A stretch of DNA of 7,174 nt from Prevotella sp. Its GTDB lineage: Bacteria > Bacteroidota > Bacteroidia > Bacteroidales > Bacteroidaceae. The notes beneath the pieces were generated by a model. The model saw only the letters and a program-made list of their open reading frames with translations. It made no database searches and was not told the DNA's origin. Shown piece by piece: positions 1 through 6,990 of this stretch. The position numbers and the translations under genes are program-made. Each line of letters opens with the position of its first letter. Positions within the stretch are counted from its first letter, which is position 1. The DNA is taken from positions 1 through 7,174 of the forward strand of contig JAILAA010000065.1 in assembly GCA_024681875.1 (NCBI GenBank). Direction: 5' to 3'.

Positions 1-82
1 TAAAAAAAAGTGTCGAAAAGACATGATTTTCTTGATATAGACAATAAAATAATAACCCAATTTATAAAATTTAGTAGTAATT

Positions 83-1108
83 ATGACAAAAGTAGCTATT
101 AACGGTTTCGGCCGTATTGGTCGCCTCGCTTTCCGTCAGATGTTCGAGGCAGAAGGTTATGAAGTAGTAGCAATCAACGACTTGACCAGCCCCAAAATGC
201 TGGCTCACCTGTTGAAGTATGACACCGCTCAGGGTGGTTTCGCCGGTAAGTTCGGTGAGAACAAGCACACTGTAGAGGCTGGTGAGGATTACATCGTTGT
301 TGATGGTAAGAAGATCACTATCTACGCTATTCCTAACGCTGCTGAGCTCCCCTGGGGTAAGCTGGACGTTGACGTTGTTTTGGAGTGCACAGGTTTCTAT
401 ACCTCTAAAGAGAAGGCTTCTGCTCACCTGACAGCTGGTGCTAAGAAGGTTGTTATCTCTGCTCCTGCTGGCAACGACCTGCCCACCATCGTTTACAACG
501 TAAACCACAAGACTCTGACTCCTGCCGATAAGGTGATTTCTGCAGCTTCTTGCAGCACCAACTGTCTGGCTCCTAGGACAAAGGCTCTGAACGATTGCAC
601 TCCTATCCAGAGCGGTAGCATGACAACCGTACACGCTTACACTGGCGACCAGATGATTCTCGCCGGTCCTCAGCGCAAGGGTGATGTTCAGCGTGCCCGT
701 GCCGGTGCCCAGAACATCGTTCCCAACTCAACCGGTGCTGCCAAGGCTATCGGTCTCGTTATCCCCGAGCTGAACGGTAAGCTCATCGGTGCTGCCCAGC
801 GCGTTCCGACTCCCACTGGTTCTACCACTATTCTGCACGCTGTTGTGAAGGGTGAGGTGACTGTTGAGGACATCAACGCTGCCATGAAGGCTGCTGCCAA
901 CGAGAGCTTCGGTTACACCGAGGAGAAGCTCGTCAGCTCTGACATCATCGGCATGAAGTTCGGTTCGCTGTTCGATGCCAACCAGACCATGGTCAGCAAG
1001 ATTGGCGACGGCAACTCTCTCGTTCAGGTTGTTGCTTGGTACGACAACGAGAACAGCTACACCAGCCAGATGGTTCGCACCATCAAGTACCTCGCTGAGC
1101 TGAAATAA
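83..1108 (+). CDS. gap: Glyceraldehyde-3-phosphate dehydrogenase, NAD-type, complete
   Basis: This cytosolic glycolytic enzyme converts glyceraldehyde-3-phosphate, NAD and phosphate to 1,3-bisphosphoglycerate, normally as a homotetramer. The 341-residue length is normal for the family. The Rossmann motif GFGRIGR is at residues 8-14, and Asp33 at the end of the second strand favours NAD over NADP. The catalytic Cys157 lies in SCSTNC and its partner His184 in HAYTGDQ. The C-terminal WYDNENSY signature is at 319-326. The ATG at 83 gives the family N-terminus directly and has no Shine-Dalgarno sequence, as is usual in Bacteroidetes. Codon use is strongly biased, as expected for a highly expressed gene. 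Residues 165-166 are Arg-Thr where relatives usually have a hydrophobic residue and Ala; Arg165 is the only AGG codon among the arginines. The gene stands alone and is followed by a strong terminator. The assignment is secure. Confidence 0.98.
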   Translation: MTKVAINGFGRIGRLAFRQMFEAEGYEVVAINDLTSPKMLAHLLKYDTAQGGFAGKFGENKHTVEAGEDYIVVDGKKITIYAIPNAAELPWGKLDVDVVLECTGFYTSKEKASAHLTAGAKKVVISAPAGNDLPTIVYNVNHKTLTPADKVISAASCSTNCLAPRTKALNDCTPIQSGSMTTVHAYTGDQMILAGPQRKGDVQRARAGAQNIVPNSTGAAKAIGLVIPELNGKLIGAAQRVPTPTGSTTILHAVVKGEVTVEDINAAMKAAANESFGYTEEKLVSSDIIGMKFGSLFDANQTMVSKIGDGNSLVQVVAWYDNENSYTSQMVRTIKYLAELK

Positions 1109-1128
1109 GCACTATCGTTGTACAAAAC

Positions 1129-1172
1129 AAACCGAGTAGGAGGATAATTCTTCCTACTCGGTTTTTGTTTTT
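1129..1172. terminator. Bidirectional intrinsic terminator between converging genes
   Basis: A perfect 13-bp inverted repeat (arms 1129-1141 and 1152-1164, 10-nt loop) begins 20 bases after the dehydrogenase stop codon. On the plus strand it runs into a T-rich tail at 1162-1172. Read from the minus strand, the same hairpin is followed by TTTGTTTTG, so it may also end transcripts from the phosphatase gene at 1248-2519. Stem length, spacing and tail are seen directly; the two-way role is inferred. Confidence 0.9.
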
Positions 1173-1197
1173 CAAAAAAGTAAGGTGTGGAGTGTTA

Positions 1198-1230
1198 GGC
1201 CTCCCCAAGCCCCTCCCAGGGAGGTCTTTA
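1198..1230. repeat. C/G-rich palindromic intergenic element
   Basis: A C-rich block lies just past the end of the phosphatase gene. It contains CCTCCC-A-GGGAGG (1212-1224), a perfect 6-bp stem with one central base, and a second upstream CCTCCC copy that could pair with the same GGGAGG. Similar C-rich blocks are scattered between genes in many Bacteroidales, which is recalled and not searched. It could instead be an extra terminator hairpin for the phosphatase, but it lacks a clear T tract. Confidence 0.4.
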
Positions 1231-1247
1231 TATTTCATAGATGATTG

Positions 1248-2519
1248 CTATTCCGAAGGGGTGTGAGCCTTGCAGCGGTCGGTATAGAACTGGCGGAAGT
1301 CAGACCATTTATAATATGGATATATGTCAGTCGGCAGAGGGAGTTTTGCCTCAACACCATTGAGCAGGCATTTGATGAGAATATCGTCAGAGGATTTCTT
1401 GCCACGATAGAATACCAGTTGAATATTTGATGCCTTGCAGGTCTGCCAGTTCTGGTAGATGTTCTTCACCTCATACGGGTCCTCTGGGTCACTGTCAGCA
1501 CCGTTGATACCCATGAGCACTGTCAGAGGGCCGATACATGTGTCATGGCCGAAGCGCAGGTCGGCAATATGGTCACTACTGCGTGTAATGACGGCATCGG
1601 CTTTTTTGATGATGTCCTCAAGGATTGGAATCATTTCGTATTGAGGGCCGAATACCCAGGAATAGGAGCCGAGGTTTGAAGATTCCCATCGCCTTGCAAT
1701 CTCTTCGTCGGTGATGATGTTCCCCATCATTCCTTCGTGGCTGATGCTGGGCAGCGACATATAGAGGTTGATGAGGTTGCTGGCCGTATGACGCATGTTG
1801 CCCGGTAGCTCCTCGGTGTTGACGAACACTCTCGAGATGACCTTCTCGTTCAGAGAATCCCGATAGTCAAACTGGTTACGGTTTTTCTCAAAGCGGGGGC
1901 TGACCCTGGGGAACTTCCGACGCAGGGGATTCTCCTTGTCGGTGGGTACGACGCCGTAGAGGGTGAAGCGCGAGGACTGTTCACGGACTTCAATCTTCGG
2001 ATTGCATTGCACCAGTTCCTGACAGAAGGCCGACATGCTGAGCACACAACGGCCCGACAGCGAGGAAATGGCCAGCACGTTGCCTCCCTTCCGAAACACC
2101 TCAGGGAAGTTGTCGTACATCGTCCGTGCTATGCGCTGATGCTGTTCCCAGCCCACTTGCGTCAGTTCGCTCACACCCGTCTTGAGTTCCTCCTTGGCAG
2201 CCATGAACTTCTCATAGAAGGTTTCGCCCTCTGTCGTCAAGAGTTGCTTTTGATGGGCCGTAGTCAAGAGACTGTCCAGTTCCTGATAGAGAAATGAATT
2301 CCAGTAATAGCGTGAACCGTGGCGGCCGTAGTGGCTGATGTAAAACGGCTTGTAACCGCGTGGCGCCTTTGTTAGCTGAGGCGTGGTAAAGGAATAGAGA
2401 TAATCGTTGCCATAGCCCTTTCTGAGGTCAGCCCTCAGTTGGTCGAGCACGGTTACCTGTTGTGCCGAGGCCATCAGGCCTATCATCATCAATAATACCA
2501 AAGATAAAAACTTCTTCAT
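1248..2519 (-). CDS. Exported histidine acid phosphatase (phytase/MINPP superfamily, branch 2)
   Basis: This 423-residue phosphomonoesterase has a signal peptide: Lys2-Lys3, a hydrophobic stretch at about 4-16, and a likely cut after Ala-Ser-Ala19. It should act in the periplasm or outside the cell. The catalytic motif RHGSR is at 66-70, with His67 as the expected phosphohistidine nucleophile. Arg157 in SGRCVLSMSAF fits the conserved third phosphate-binding arginine. The proton-donor site is His325-Asp326 in RFGHDTC, the HD form used by many phytases and acid phosphatases; MINPP enzymes usually carry HAE. The natural substrate cannot be read from sequence, and phytate, sugar phosphates or other organic phosphates are all possible. 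The ATG at 2519 starts directly at the signal peptide. No consensus Bacteroidetes promoter was found just upstream. The gene converges on the dehydrogenase. The family is secure and the substrate unknown. Confidence 0.92.
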   Translation of the reverse strand: MKKFLSLVLLMMIGLMASAQQVTVLDQLRADLRKGYGNDYLYSFTTPQLTKAPRGYKPFYISHYGRHGSRYYWNSFLYQELDSLLTTAHQKQLLTTEGETFYEKFMAAKEELKTGVSELTQVGWEQHQRIARTMYDNFPEVFRKGGNVLAISSLSGRCVLSMSAFCQELVQCNPKIEVREQSSRFTLYGVVPTDKENPLRRKFPRVSPRFEKNRNQFDYRDSLNEKVISRVFVNTEELPGNMRHTASNLINLYMSLPSISHEGMMGNIITDEEIARRWESSNLGSYSWVFGPQYEMIPILEDIIKKADAVITRSSDHIADLRFGHDTCIGPLTVLMGINGADSDPEDPYEVKNIYQNWQTCKASNIQLVFYRGKKSSDDILIKCLLNGVEAKLPLPTDIYPYYKWSDFRQFYTDRCKAHTPSE

Positions 2520-2544
2520 AAGATAATCTGTTTTTAGTTTCTAC

Positions 2545-2819
2545 TGTATGACTTTGTGAGCTTTGAGAATTAATACTTATAGCCACGATGGCATCAGCCT
2601 CCTTGAAAGCTTCTACCACGGCTGGCGTGATGTCCTCACGACTGCCTGGATGCCGGCAACAATATTTTTTTCATATTTCTTGCTTTGTCCGTCAATGCTG
2701 TTGTCGCTATAAGTAAACCATTCAAGGAACTTACGGGCACGGTTGTTGGAGTAGTTATTTGCCACCGTCTGTACACACTCTGTATCGAGCGCATCAGCAA
2801 CCCAAAATAACTTTCTACA
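2545..2819 (-). pseudogene. Decayed gene remnants, one part faintly Fic-like
   Basis: No intact gene fills 2520-2821, but the minus strand holds protein-like stretches without a start. From 2819 to the stop at 2613, 68 codons read FWVADALDTEC and then RARKFLEWFTYSDNSIDGQ. The latter part recalls, from memory only, the N-terminal region of some Fic-family (AMP-transferase) proteins. From about 2650 to 2545 a different frame reads ITPAVVEAFKEADAIVAIS, also protein-like, so a one-base shift or a junction of two genes lies near 2640. The remnant begins immediately after the stop of the chimeric restriction gene on the same strand, which suggests that both belonged to one accessory locus. There is no HPFx catalytic Fic motif, so no activity is expected. 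Family naming is tentative. Confidence 0.4.
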
Positions 2820-2821
2820 CC

Positions 2822-3580
2822 TTACTCCATCGTGATGACTTTGGTACTCTCTTCGCCAAACTGCGAGACTACACGGACGGCAAGTTGGCGGCCATGCTCG
2901 TATTTGATGGGGGCTGAGCGGAAATCATAGAGGGAGTCCCAGACATCATCGGGGAACTCCATACGCAAGGTGCGCTCGACATTCTTCTTGGCCTTCTTAG
3001 GTGCAACGCTTTCCAAACCTTTCTTCCATGCAGCAAACTCTTTCTTGTCGCCACCACAGAAATGGATGCTGCGGACACGAAACTCAGTACCGCTATAATG
3101 GTCATCCAATTCCCAATAAGCGATGTCTGCAATGTTGCGCTCGGCTACACGGTCCTGAATGGGGTCGTACATATCCATGCCTTGTATTTCCACATGGGCA
3201 GTCTCAATGGCTTCACGCTGACAATAGAACAACTGAAGATGCCACTGCCGCTCTGGATTCTTAAACCAATAGTTCAGCAACTCACGGGTAACACGTGTAA
3301 CTCCTGCGTAATTGTTTTCTCTCCACTTCTTAACCTGCTCCCTGATTTCATTGATAAACGCAGCATTAGGGTCTGTGTTTTCAAAATCCGATCCCCCAAA
3401 CATTTGCATCTGCTCATGATGTTTGGGCACAATATCAATAGAAGTGGTAAAAGGCCGACGTCCGTCAATTACATGTGAATAGTCGAGATTGCCATCCATA
3501 TCCGTATCGTAATACAGACGTGGTTCCTCGTATGGGTTGTTTAAAATCGGGCTTTTACTATTATCGTATATTCTTGCCAT
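2822..3580 (-). CDS. Chimeric remnant: type III-like Res N-terminus fused to Mod C-terminus
   Basis: This is an open 252-residue gene. Residues 1-127 resemble the start of the large DEAD-box restriction subunit of type III-like systems (BPTD_3080-type): ILNNPYEEP at 12-20, the DG..DY..V..GRRPF block at 29-44, VTRELLNYWF at 97-106, and FYCQREAIET at 118-127, which is the Q-motif-like entry to the helicase. Residues 128-252 instead resemble the end of the partner adenine methyltransferase: VEIQGMDMYDP (130-140), a DIAYW...DDHYSGTEF block (152-167), and the terminal AVRVVSQFGEESTKV (234-248). Intact Res and Mod are usually many hundreds of residues each. The Walker A, DEAD, nuclease and methyltransferase motifs are all missing, so it should cut and methylate nothing. 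A promoter-like site lies upstream at 3695-3721. The family match is from memory; an in-frame deletion is inferred. Confidence 0.7.
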   Translation of the reverse strand: MARIYDNSKSPILNNPYEEPRLYYDTDMDGNLDYSHVIDGRRPFTTSIDIVPKHHEQMQMFGGSDFENTDPNAAFINEIREQVKKWRENNYAGVTRVTRELLNYWFKNPERQWHLQLFYCQREAIETAHVEIQGMDMYDPIQDRVAERNIADIAYWELDDHYSGTEFRVRSIHFCGGDKKEFAAWKKGLESVAPKKAKKNVERTLRMEFPDDVWDSLYDFRSAPIKYEHGRQLAVRVVSQFGEESTKVITME

Positions 3581-3634
3581 ATCTCACATTTATCTTGTAG
3601 AACAAATCAATGAGCGTGCATCTAAATCCCTGAC

Positions 3635-3660
3635 TTGTGCAATTTGATTCAGTTGCACAA
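3635..3660. promoter_or_regulatory. Perfect 8-bp inverted repeat in the leader of the chimeric gene
   Basis: TTGTGCAA (3635-3642) and TTGCACAA (3653-3660) form a perfect inverted repeat with a 10-base spacer. It lies between the putative promoter and the ATG at 3580. One helical turn separates the arm centres roughly twice over, so a dimeric repressor could bind it. It could equally be a hairpin in the transcript. A smaller one, TTGAA-TTG-TTCAA at 3674-3686, sits between it and the promoter. Confidence 0.45.
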
Positions 3661-3694
3661 CGGGGAGTGCGAGTTGAATTGTTCAATATGAGCG

Positions 3695-3721
3695 CAAATA
3701 TACAAAAAAAGACTGATACAA
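3695..3721 (-). promoter_or_regulatory. Putative Bacteroidetes promoter for the chimeric gene
   Basis: On the minus strand TATATTTG (3702-3695) matches the -7 consensus TAnnTTTG. A TTG (3721-3719) lies 16 bases upstream, a little closer than the usual 19-21, so the -33 match is weaker than for the other promoters in this window. Transcription from here would give a leader of about 105 bases before the ATG at 3580. Confidence 0.5.
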
Positions 3722-3780
3722 CCTAAACAAATGAAGAAAAATAAAATGATTATTCGCTTATATACCACCGTAAGCCCACG

Positions 3781-3831
3781 TTTTTGCGCGGAGTCTCGCT
3801 TTTCTTTCTGCATGGCCGTTCTTTAGCCTGT
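3781..3831. repeat. 51-bp direct repeat, copy 1 (downstream of the S66 lipoprotein gene)
   Basis: This stretch starts TTTTTGCGCGGA and ends GCCTGT. It aligns without gaps to 5150-5200 at 39 of 51 positions, same orientation. The first 12 bases are identical, and TCTGCA, GCCGTT and AGCCTGT are also shared. The copies bracket the lipoprotein gene at 3881-5017. Neither copy is coding or contains an obvious long palindrome. It is probably a dispersed genomic repeat. The rest of 3740-3880 shows nothing else except the hairpin at 3863-3880. Confidence 0.65.
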
Positions 3832-3862
3832 TACCGACCAGCTTGTCTATGCTTTTGGGAAG

Positions 3863-3880
3863 GGGGTGTTCTCTCACCCC
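3863..3880 (-). terminator. Possible terminator hairpin after the S66 gene
   Basis: GGGGTG (3863-3868) pairs with CACCCC (3875-3880) around a 6-base loop, immediately after the TGA stop of the lipoprotein gene on the minus strand. The stem is G/C-rich, but no T tract follows, so it may be a weak terminator or a 3'-end-protecting hairpin. Confidence 0.4.
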
Positions 3881-5017
3881 TCACTCCATCTTCCCTGCCA
3901 AGCGCATACGAGCCGTAGTGGATGTTGCGGGGGCAGTGATGGCAGCTGTGCTCACTTGCTGTTGTTCGCCGTCGATATTGAACTGCAGGGTGGAGCCGTC
4001 GTTGCGAACGTCGATGGTGACATTGGCGCCCATCACAAGGGGCAGGTTCACATCGCCATGACCGCCGGGGAAGCCGCAGAGCACGGGGATGTGGTACTCC
4101 TTCAGCATCTCGTGGAGCATTGCCTCAACACTCTCGTAGGTGAACTCGGTACCGCAGTCGGTGAACTCACCGAGGATGATGCCCTTGCAACGGTCAAGCA
4201 CGCCGTTCATCTGGAGGATACGCATCTGGCGGTCGATGTTGTGCATCGATTCCTCCACTTCCTCAACGAAAAGGATGAGGTCTTTACCCTTTGTGGCATC
4301 GGCCTGGGAGCCGAGATTAGGTGCGAAGGTGCAGATGTTGCCGCCTACGAGCGTGCCGGTGGCCTTGCCCGTGATGTTCTGCTTGTGCGCAGGCACCTCA
4401 TAGCAGGGCACTTTGCCTAAGAGCAGGTCACGCATCAGTGTGCTGGTCTCGTCGGTGCCGCCTTTGGCCAAAAACGAACTCATGGTGCCGTGTATGCTCA
4501 TCACACCGGCACGGGTCAGCAGTCCGTGCAGGGTGGAGATGTCGCTGAAGCCGACGAGCCATTTGGGCGAGGCTTTCAGCTCGGCCAGCGTCAGCTGGTC
4601 AATCAACTGGATAGTGCCGTAGCCGCCACGGTTGCAGATGATGGCCTTGATGCTGGGGTCATTGAGTGCCCAGCGAATGTCGCTCACACGATCGGCCACG
4701 GTGCCGGCATAGCGTCCGTCAACCACCTTGCCCACATTGGGACCAATGACGGGTTGCAGTCCCCATGTGCGCATTACTTTGGCAGTCTTCTCCACGTTCT
4801 CCATGGGTGTGTAGTACGAGGGCGAAATCAGCGCCACCTTATCGCCAGCCTTCAAATAGTCAGGCTTCTCGCAGTTCAGCACTACTGGCTGGTCAGATTC
4901 CGTAGTCACATTTTTTTCATCATCGTCGCTGCACGATGTCAGCATGAGGCCGCAAAGAACAGGGATTATAATTCTCCTCAAATGCGCGGGCGTCAGCCAT
5001 AGTTTCATCTGTTTCAT
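3881..5017 (-). CDS. S66 family LD-carboxypeptidase (LdcA/MccF-like), predicted surface lipoprotein
   Basis: This 378-residue serine peptidase belongs to the family that trims the terminal D-residue from tetrapeptide stems of peptidoglycan; the MccF branch cleaves microcin C-type acyl-adenylates. The expected triad is visible: Ser158 in GFSDIS, Glu252 in LFVEEV and His320 in GGHGDVNLPL. The RGGYGT motif is at 130-135. The N-terminus is a lipoprotein signal: Arg-Arg at 14-15, hydrophobic 16-26, lipobox LTSC with Cys29, then SDDDE, which resembles the Bacteroidetes lipoprotein surface-export signal. Classical LdcA is cytosolic, so an outer-membrane or surface location suggests work on external wall fragments. 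The tail after about residue 350 is Thr/Ala-rich low complexity. The ATG at 5017 is chosen because the promoter at 5042-5072 overlaps the only longer start. Function is solid at family level. Confidence 0.92.
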   Translation of the reverse strand: MKQMKLWLTPAHLRRIIIPVLCGLMLTSCSDDDEKNVTTESDQPVVLNCEKPDYLKAGDKVALISPSYYTPMENVEKTAKVMRTWGLQPVIGPNVGKVVDGRYAGTVADRVSDIRWALNDPSIKAIICNRGGYGTIQLIDQLTLAELKASPKWLVGFSDISTLHGLLTRAGVMSIHGTMSSFLAKGGTDETSTLMRDLLLGKVPCYEVPAHKQNITGKATGTLVGGNICTFAPNLGSQADATKGKDLILFVEEVEESMHNIDRQMRILQMNGVLDRCKGIILGEFTDCGTEFTYESVEAMLHEMLKEYHIPVLCGFPGGHGDVNLPLVMGANVTIDVRNDGSTLQFNIDGEQQQVSTAAITAPATSTTARMRLAGKME

Positions 5018-5041
5018 TGTTGCTGTTTTAGAATTTTGCTG

Positions 5042-5072
5042 CAAAGTTACGAAAAGTTGAGCGCAGAACAAA
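5042..5072 (-). promoter_or_regulatory. Bacteroidetes promoter for the S66 lipoprotein gene
   Basis: On the minus strand TTTG (5072-5069), 19 bases, then TAACTTTG (5049-5042) match the Bacteroidetes -33/-7 consensus almost perfectly. Transcription should start near 5036, leaving a leader of roughly 18 bases before the ATG at 5017. An in-frame ATG at 5071 lies inside this promoter and so cannot be the start. Confidence 0.85.
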
Positions 5073-5149
5073 AGAATTATGCCTTTTTATGCCGAGGCAG
5101 AGTAACTTTGACGGAGCCAAAGTCTATGATGCCACCAAGAGTATCCTTT

Positions 5150-5200
5150 TTTTTGCGCGGAACCTCCCCCCTCTGTCTGCAAAGCCGTTTTCCAGCCTGT
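5150..5200. repeat. 51-bp direct repeat, copy 2 (upstream of the S66 lipoprotein gene)
   Basis: Partner of 3781-3831, same orientation, 39 of 51 positions identical. It lies about 75 bases upstream of the -33 element of the lipoprotein gene, so the two copies frame the whole transcription unit of about 1.4 kb. The copies are diverged, so this is an old duplication or two independent insertions, not a fresh target-site duplication. Confidence 0.65.
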
Positions 5201-5212
5201 AGAAATGGCAAG

Positions 5213-5304
5213 TTTTTAAATTCTCGAGAGAATTTGAGCAAAAGTCACCTGCTTATATTTACAGAGGGTTGACTTTTTGTTGAATTCTCTCGAGAATTTA
5301 AAAA
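5213..5304. repeat. Inverted repeat with 35-bp arms built on a CTCGAGAG core
   Basis: Arms 5213-5247 and 5270-5304 are reverse complements at 31 of 35 positions, with a 22-base spacer. The outer 22 bases of each arm match perfectly. Each arm is itself palindromic: AAATTCTC-GA-GAGAATTT at 5218-5235, and AATTCTC-TC-GAGAATT at 5283-5298. The element can therefore fold as one long hairpin or as two small ones. It lies between the 51-bp repeat and the hairpin-rich block and carries no gene. It may be a small non-autonomous mobile palindrome; no flanking target duplication was identified. Confidence 0.75.
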
Positions 5305-5402
5305 CAAAGCATCTCTAAGGGGAAAAGACCACAGTCCAAGGGAGTAAAAAGAGGCTCTGCTCACCTGCATCTCATGCAGCAGCTTAGCTACGCGCTCCTT
5401 CA

Positions 5403-6290
<888 letters not shown>

Positions 6291-6318
6291 GGATATATAC
6301 CTTATTTAATATAAATTG

Positions 6319-6350
6319 TTTGGTAATGTGCCAAAGTTTGAGTAAATTTG
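6319..6350 (+). promoter_or_regulatory. Bacteroidetes promoter and possible operator of the toxin-antitoxin pair
   Basis: TTTG (6319-6322), 20 bases, then TAAATTTG (6343-6350) match the consensus. Transcription should begin near 6357, 26 bases before the antitoxin ATG at 6383. TTTGG (6319-6323) and CCAAA (6331-6335) form an inverted repeat around 7 bases that overlaps the -33 element. This is where type II antitoxins typically bind to repress their own operon. The operator role is inferred. Confidence 0.75.
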
Positions 6351-6382
6351 CAGCCAAGTTTAACAAAAACAGAACAAAGAAC

Positions 6383-6586
6383 ATGACGCAGTTGACAGTT
6401 TCTATAGAAGACACTTCGATGCTTGACCAGATACGTCAGGCCATCAGTTTGTTGCGTGGCGTAGCTTCCGTTACGCTGAAGCGACAGACAAAAACGGGCA
6501 TGGACAGAGCCATTGATGACATCAAGAACGGTCGTGTCTATGAAGCCAGCAGTGTGGAAGACCTTATCAAGCAGTGCAAGGCATGA
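6383..6586 (+). CDS. RelB-like type II antitoxin
   Basis: This 67-residue protein is the upstream member of a toxin-antitoxin operon. It should neutralise the YafQ-like toxin encoded next and repress the shared promoter. The N-terminal half, TQLTVSIED followed by a helix and LRGVASVTL at 24-32, suggests a strand-helix-strand dimerisation or DNA-binding unit. The C-terminal half, AIDDIKNGRVYEASSVEDLI at 43-62, has the helix, GRVY turn and helix arrangement common in Bacteroidetes RelB-like antitoxins that wrap around their toxin. A longer frame from a TTG at 6320 exists, but that start lies within the promoter, so the ATG at 6383 is used. The stop overlaps the toxin ATG as ATGA, coupling translation. 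Family placement rests mainly on the partner and the C-terminal pattern. Confidence 0.82.
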   Translation: MTQLTVSIEDTSMLDQIRQAISLLRGVASVTLKRQTKTGMDRAIDDIKNGRVYEASSVEDLIKQCKA

Positions 6587-6873
6587 AGTACACGCTTCGC
6601 TACACTAGCGAGTTTAAACGGTCGCTTAAACGTTGCCTCAAACGGGGTTACGACGAACAGCTGCTGACTGATGTCCTTAACATCCTTGCCGCAGAAGGCC
6701 GTTTACCAGAGAAATACCATCCGCACATTCTACACGGGCAGTACGAAGGCTATTGGGAGTGCCACATCACTCCAGACTGGCTTCTCGTCTGGGATCAGAA
6801 CGACCGTGAACTGGTGCTATTGATGACCAATACCGGCACTCATTCCGACCTCTTTGGTAAGAACAGAAGATAA
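6583..6873 (+). CDS. YafQ-like (RelE superfamily) mRNA interferase toxin
   Basis: This 96-residue toxin is expected to cut mRNA in the ribosomal A site. The family core is plain: LPEKYHPHIL at 41-50 and then GYWECHITPDWLL at 56-68, ending TGTHSDLF at 84-91. Compared with E. coli YafQ (His50, His63, Asp67, His87, Phe91), His48, His61, Asp65, His87 and Phe91 are present, with Trp66 after the aspartate. The residue matching YafQ Arg83 is Asn83, a possible change in activity. The start is taken as the ATG at 6583, which overlaps the antitoxin stop by 4 bases (ATGA). A second in-frame ATG at 6574 would add three residues. The 4-base overlap makes toxin synthesis depend on antitoxin translation. 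Toxic activity itself is inferred. Confidence 0.92.
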   Translation: MKYTLRYTSEFKRSLKRCLKRGYDEQLLTDVLNILAAEGRLPEKYHPHILHGQYEGYWECHITPDWLLVWDQNDRELVLLMTNTGTHSDLFGKNRR

Positions 6874-6942
6874 TGAACAGTCATGTATAGTCAAAAAACA
6901 GTTACGCCAATGGACAGATAAAAGATAATTGGAAATAAGACT

Positions 6943-6978
6943 GCGCTCGACCTCAGGTCGCTTTGCACAGCAAAGAAC
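6943..6978. repeat. 36-bp double-hairpin repeat, copy 2
   Basis: CGACC-TCA-GGTCG (6948-6960) adjoins CTTTGC-ACA-GCAAAG (6961-6975), with the same GCGCT lead and AAC tail as the copy at 5475-5510. Every stem base is conserved between the copies and only loop bases differ, which suggests that the folded form matters. It lies 70 bases after the toxin stop, so it may also act as the end of that transcript, although no T tract follows. Confidence 0.8.
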
Positions 6979-6990
6979 GTCCACTTTTGA

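Noticed and set aside
71..634. Long open frame antisense to the dehydrogenase
   Set aside because: It is a shadow of the strong codon bias of the real gene, with no recognisable protein content.
3866..5002. Plus-strand open frames of 170-184 codons across the S66 gene
   Set aside because: They are antisense to a gene with an intact catalytic triad and promoter, and have no family signal.
5018..5071. Longer start for the S66 lipoprotein gene at 5071
   Set aside because: It lies inside the promoter and would bury the lipoprotein signal peptide behind 18 extra residues.
6320..6382. TTG start for the antitoxin at 6320
   Set aside because: It lies within the promoter -33 element; the ATG at 6383 suits both the transcript and the family.
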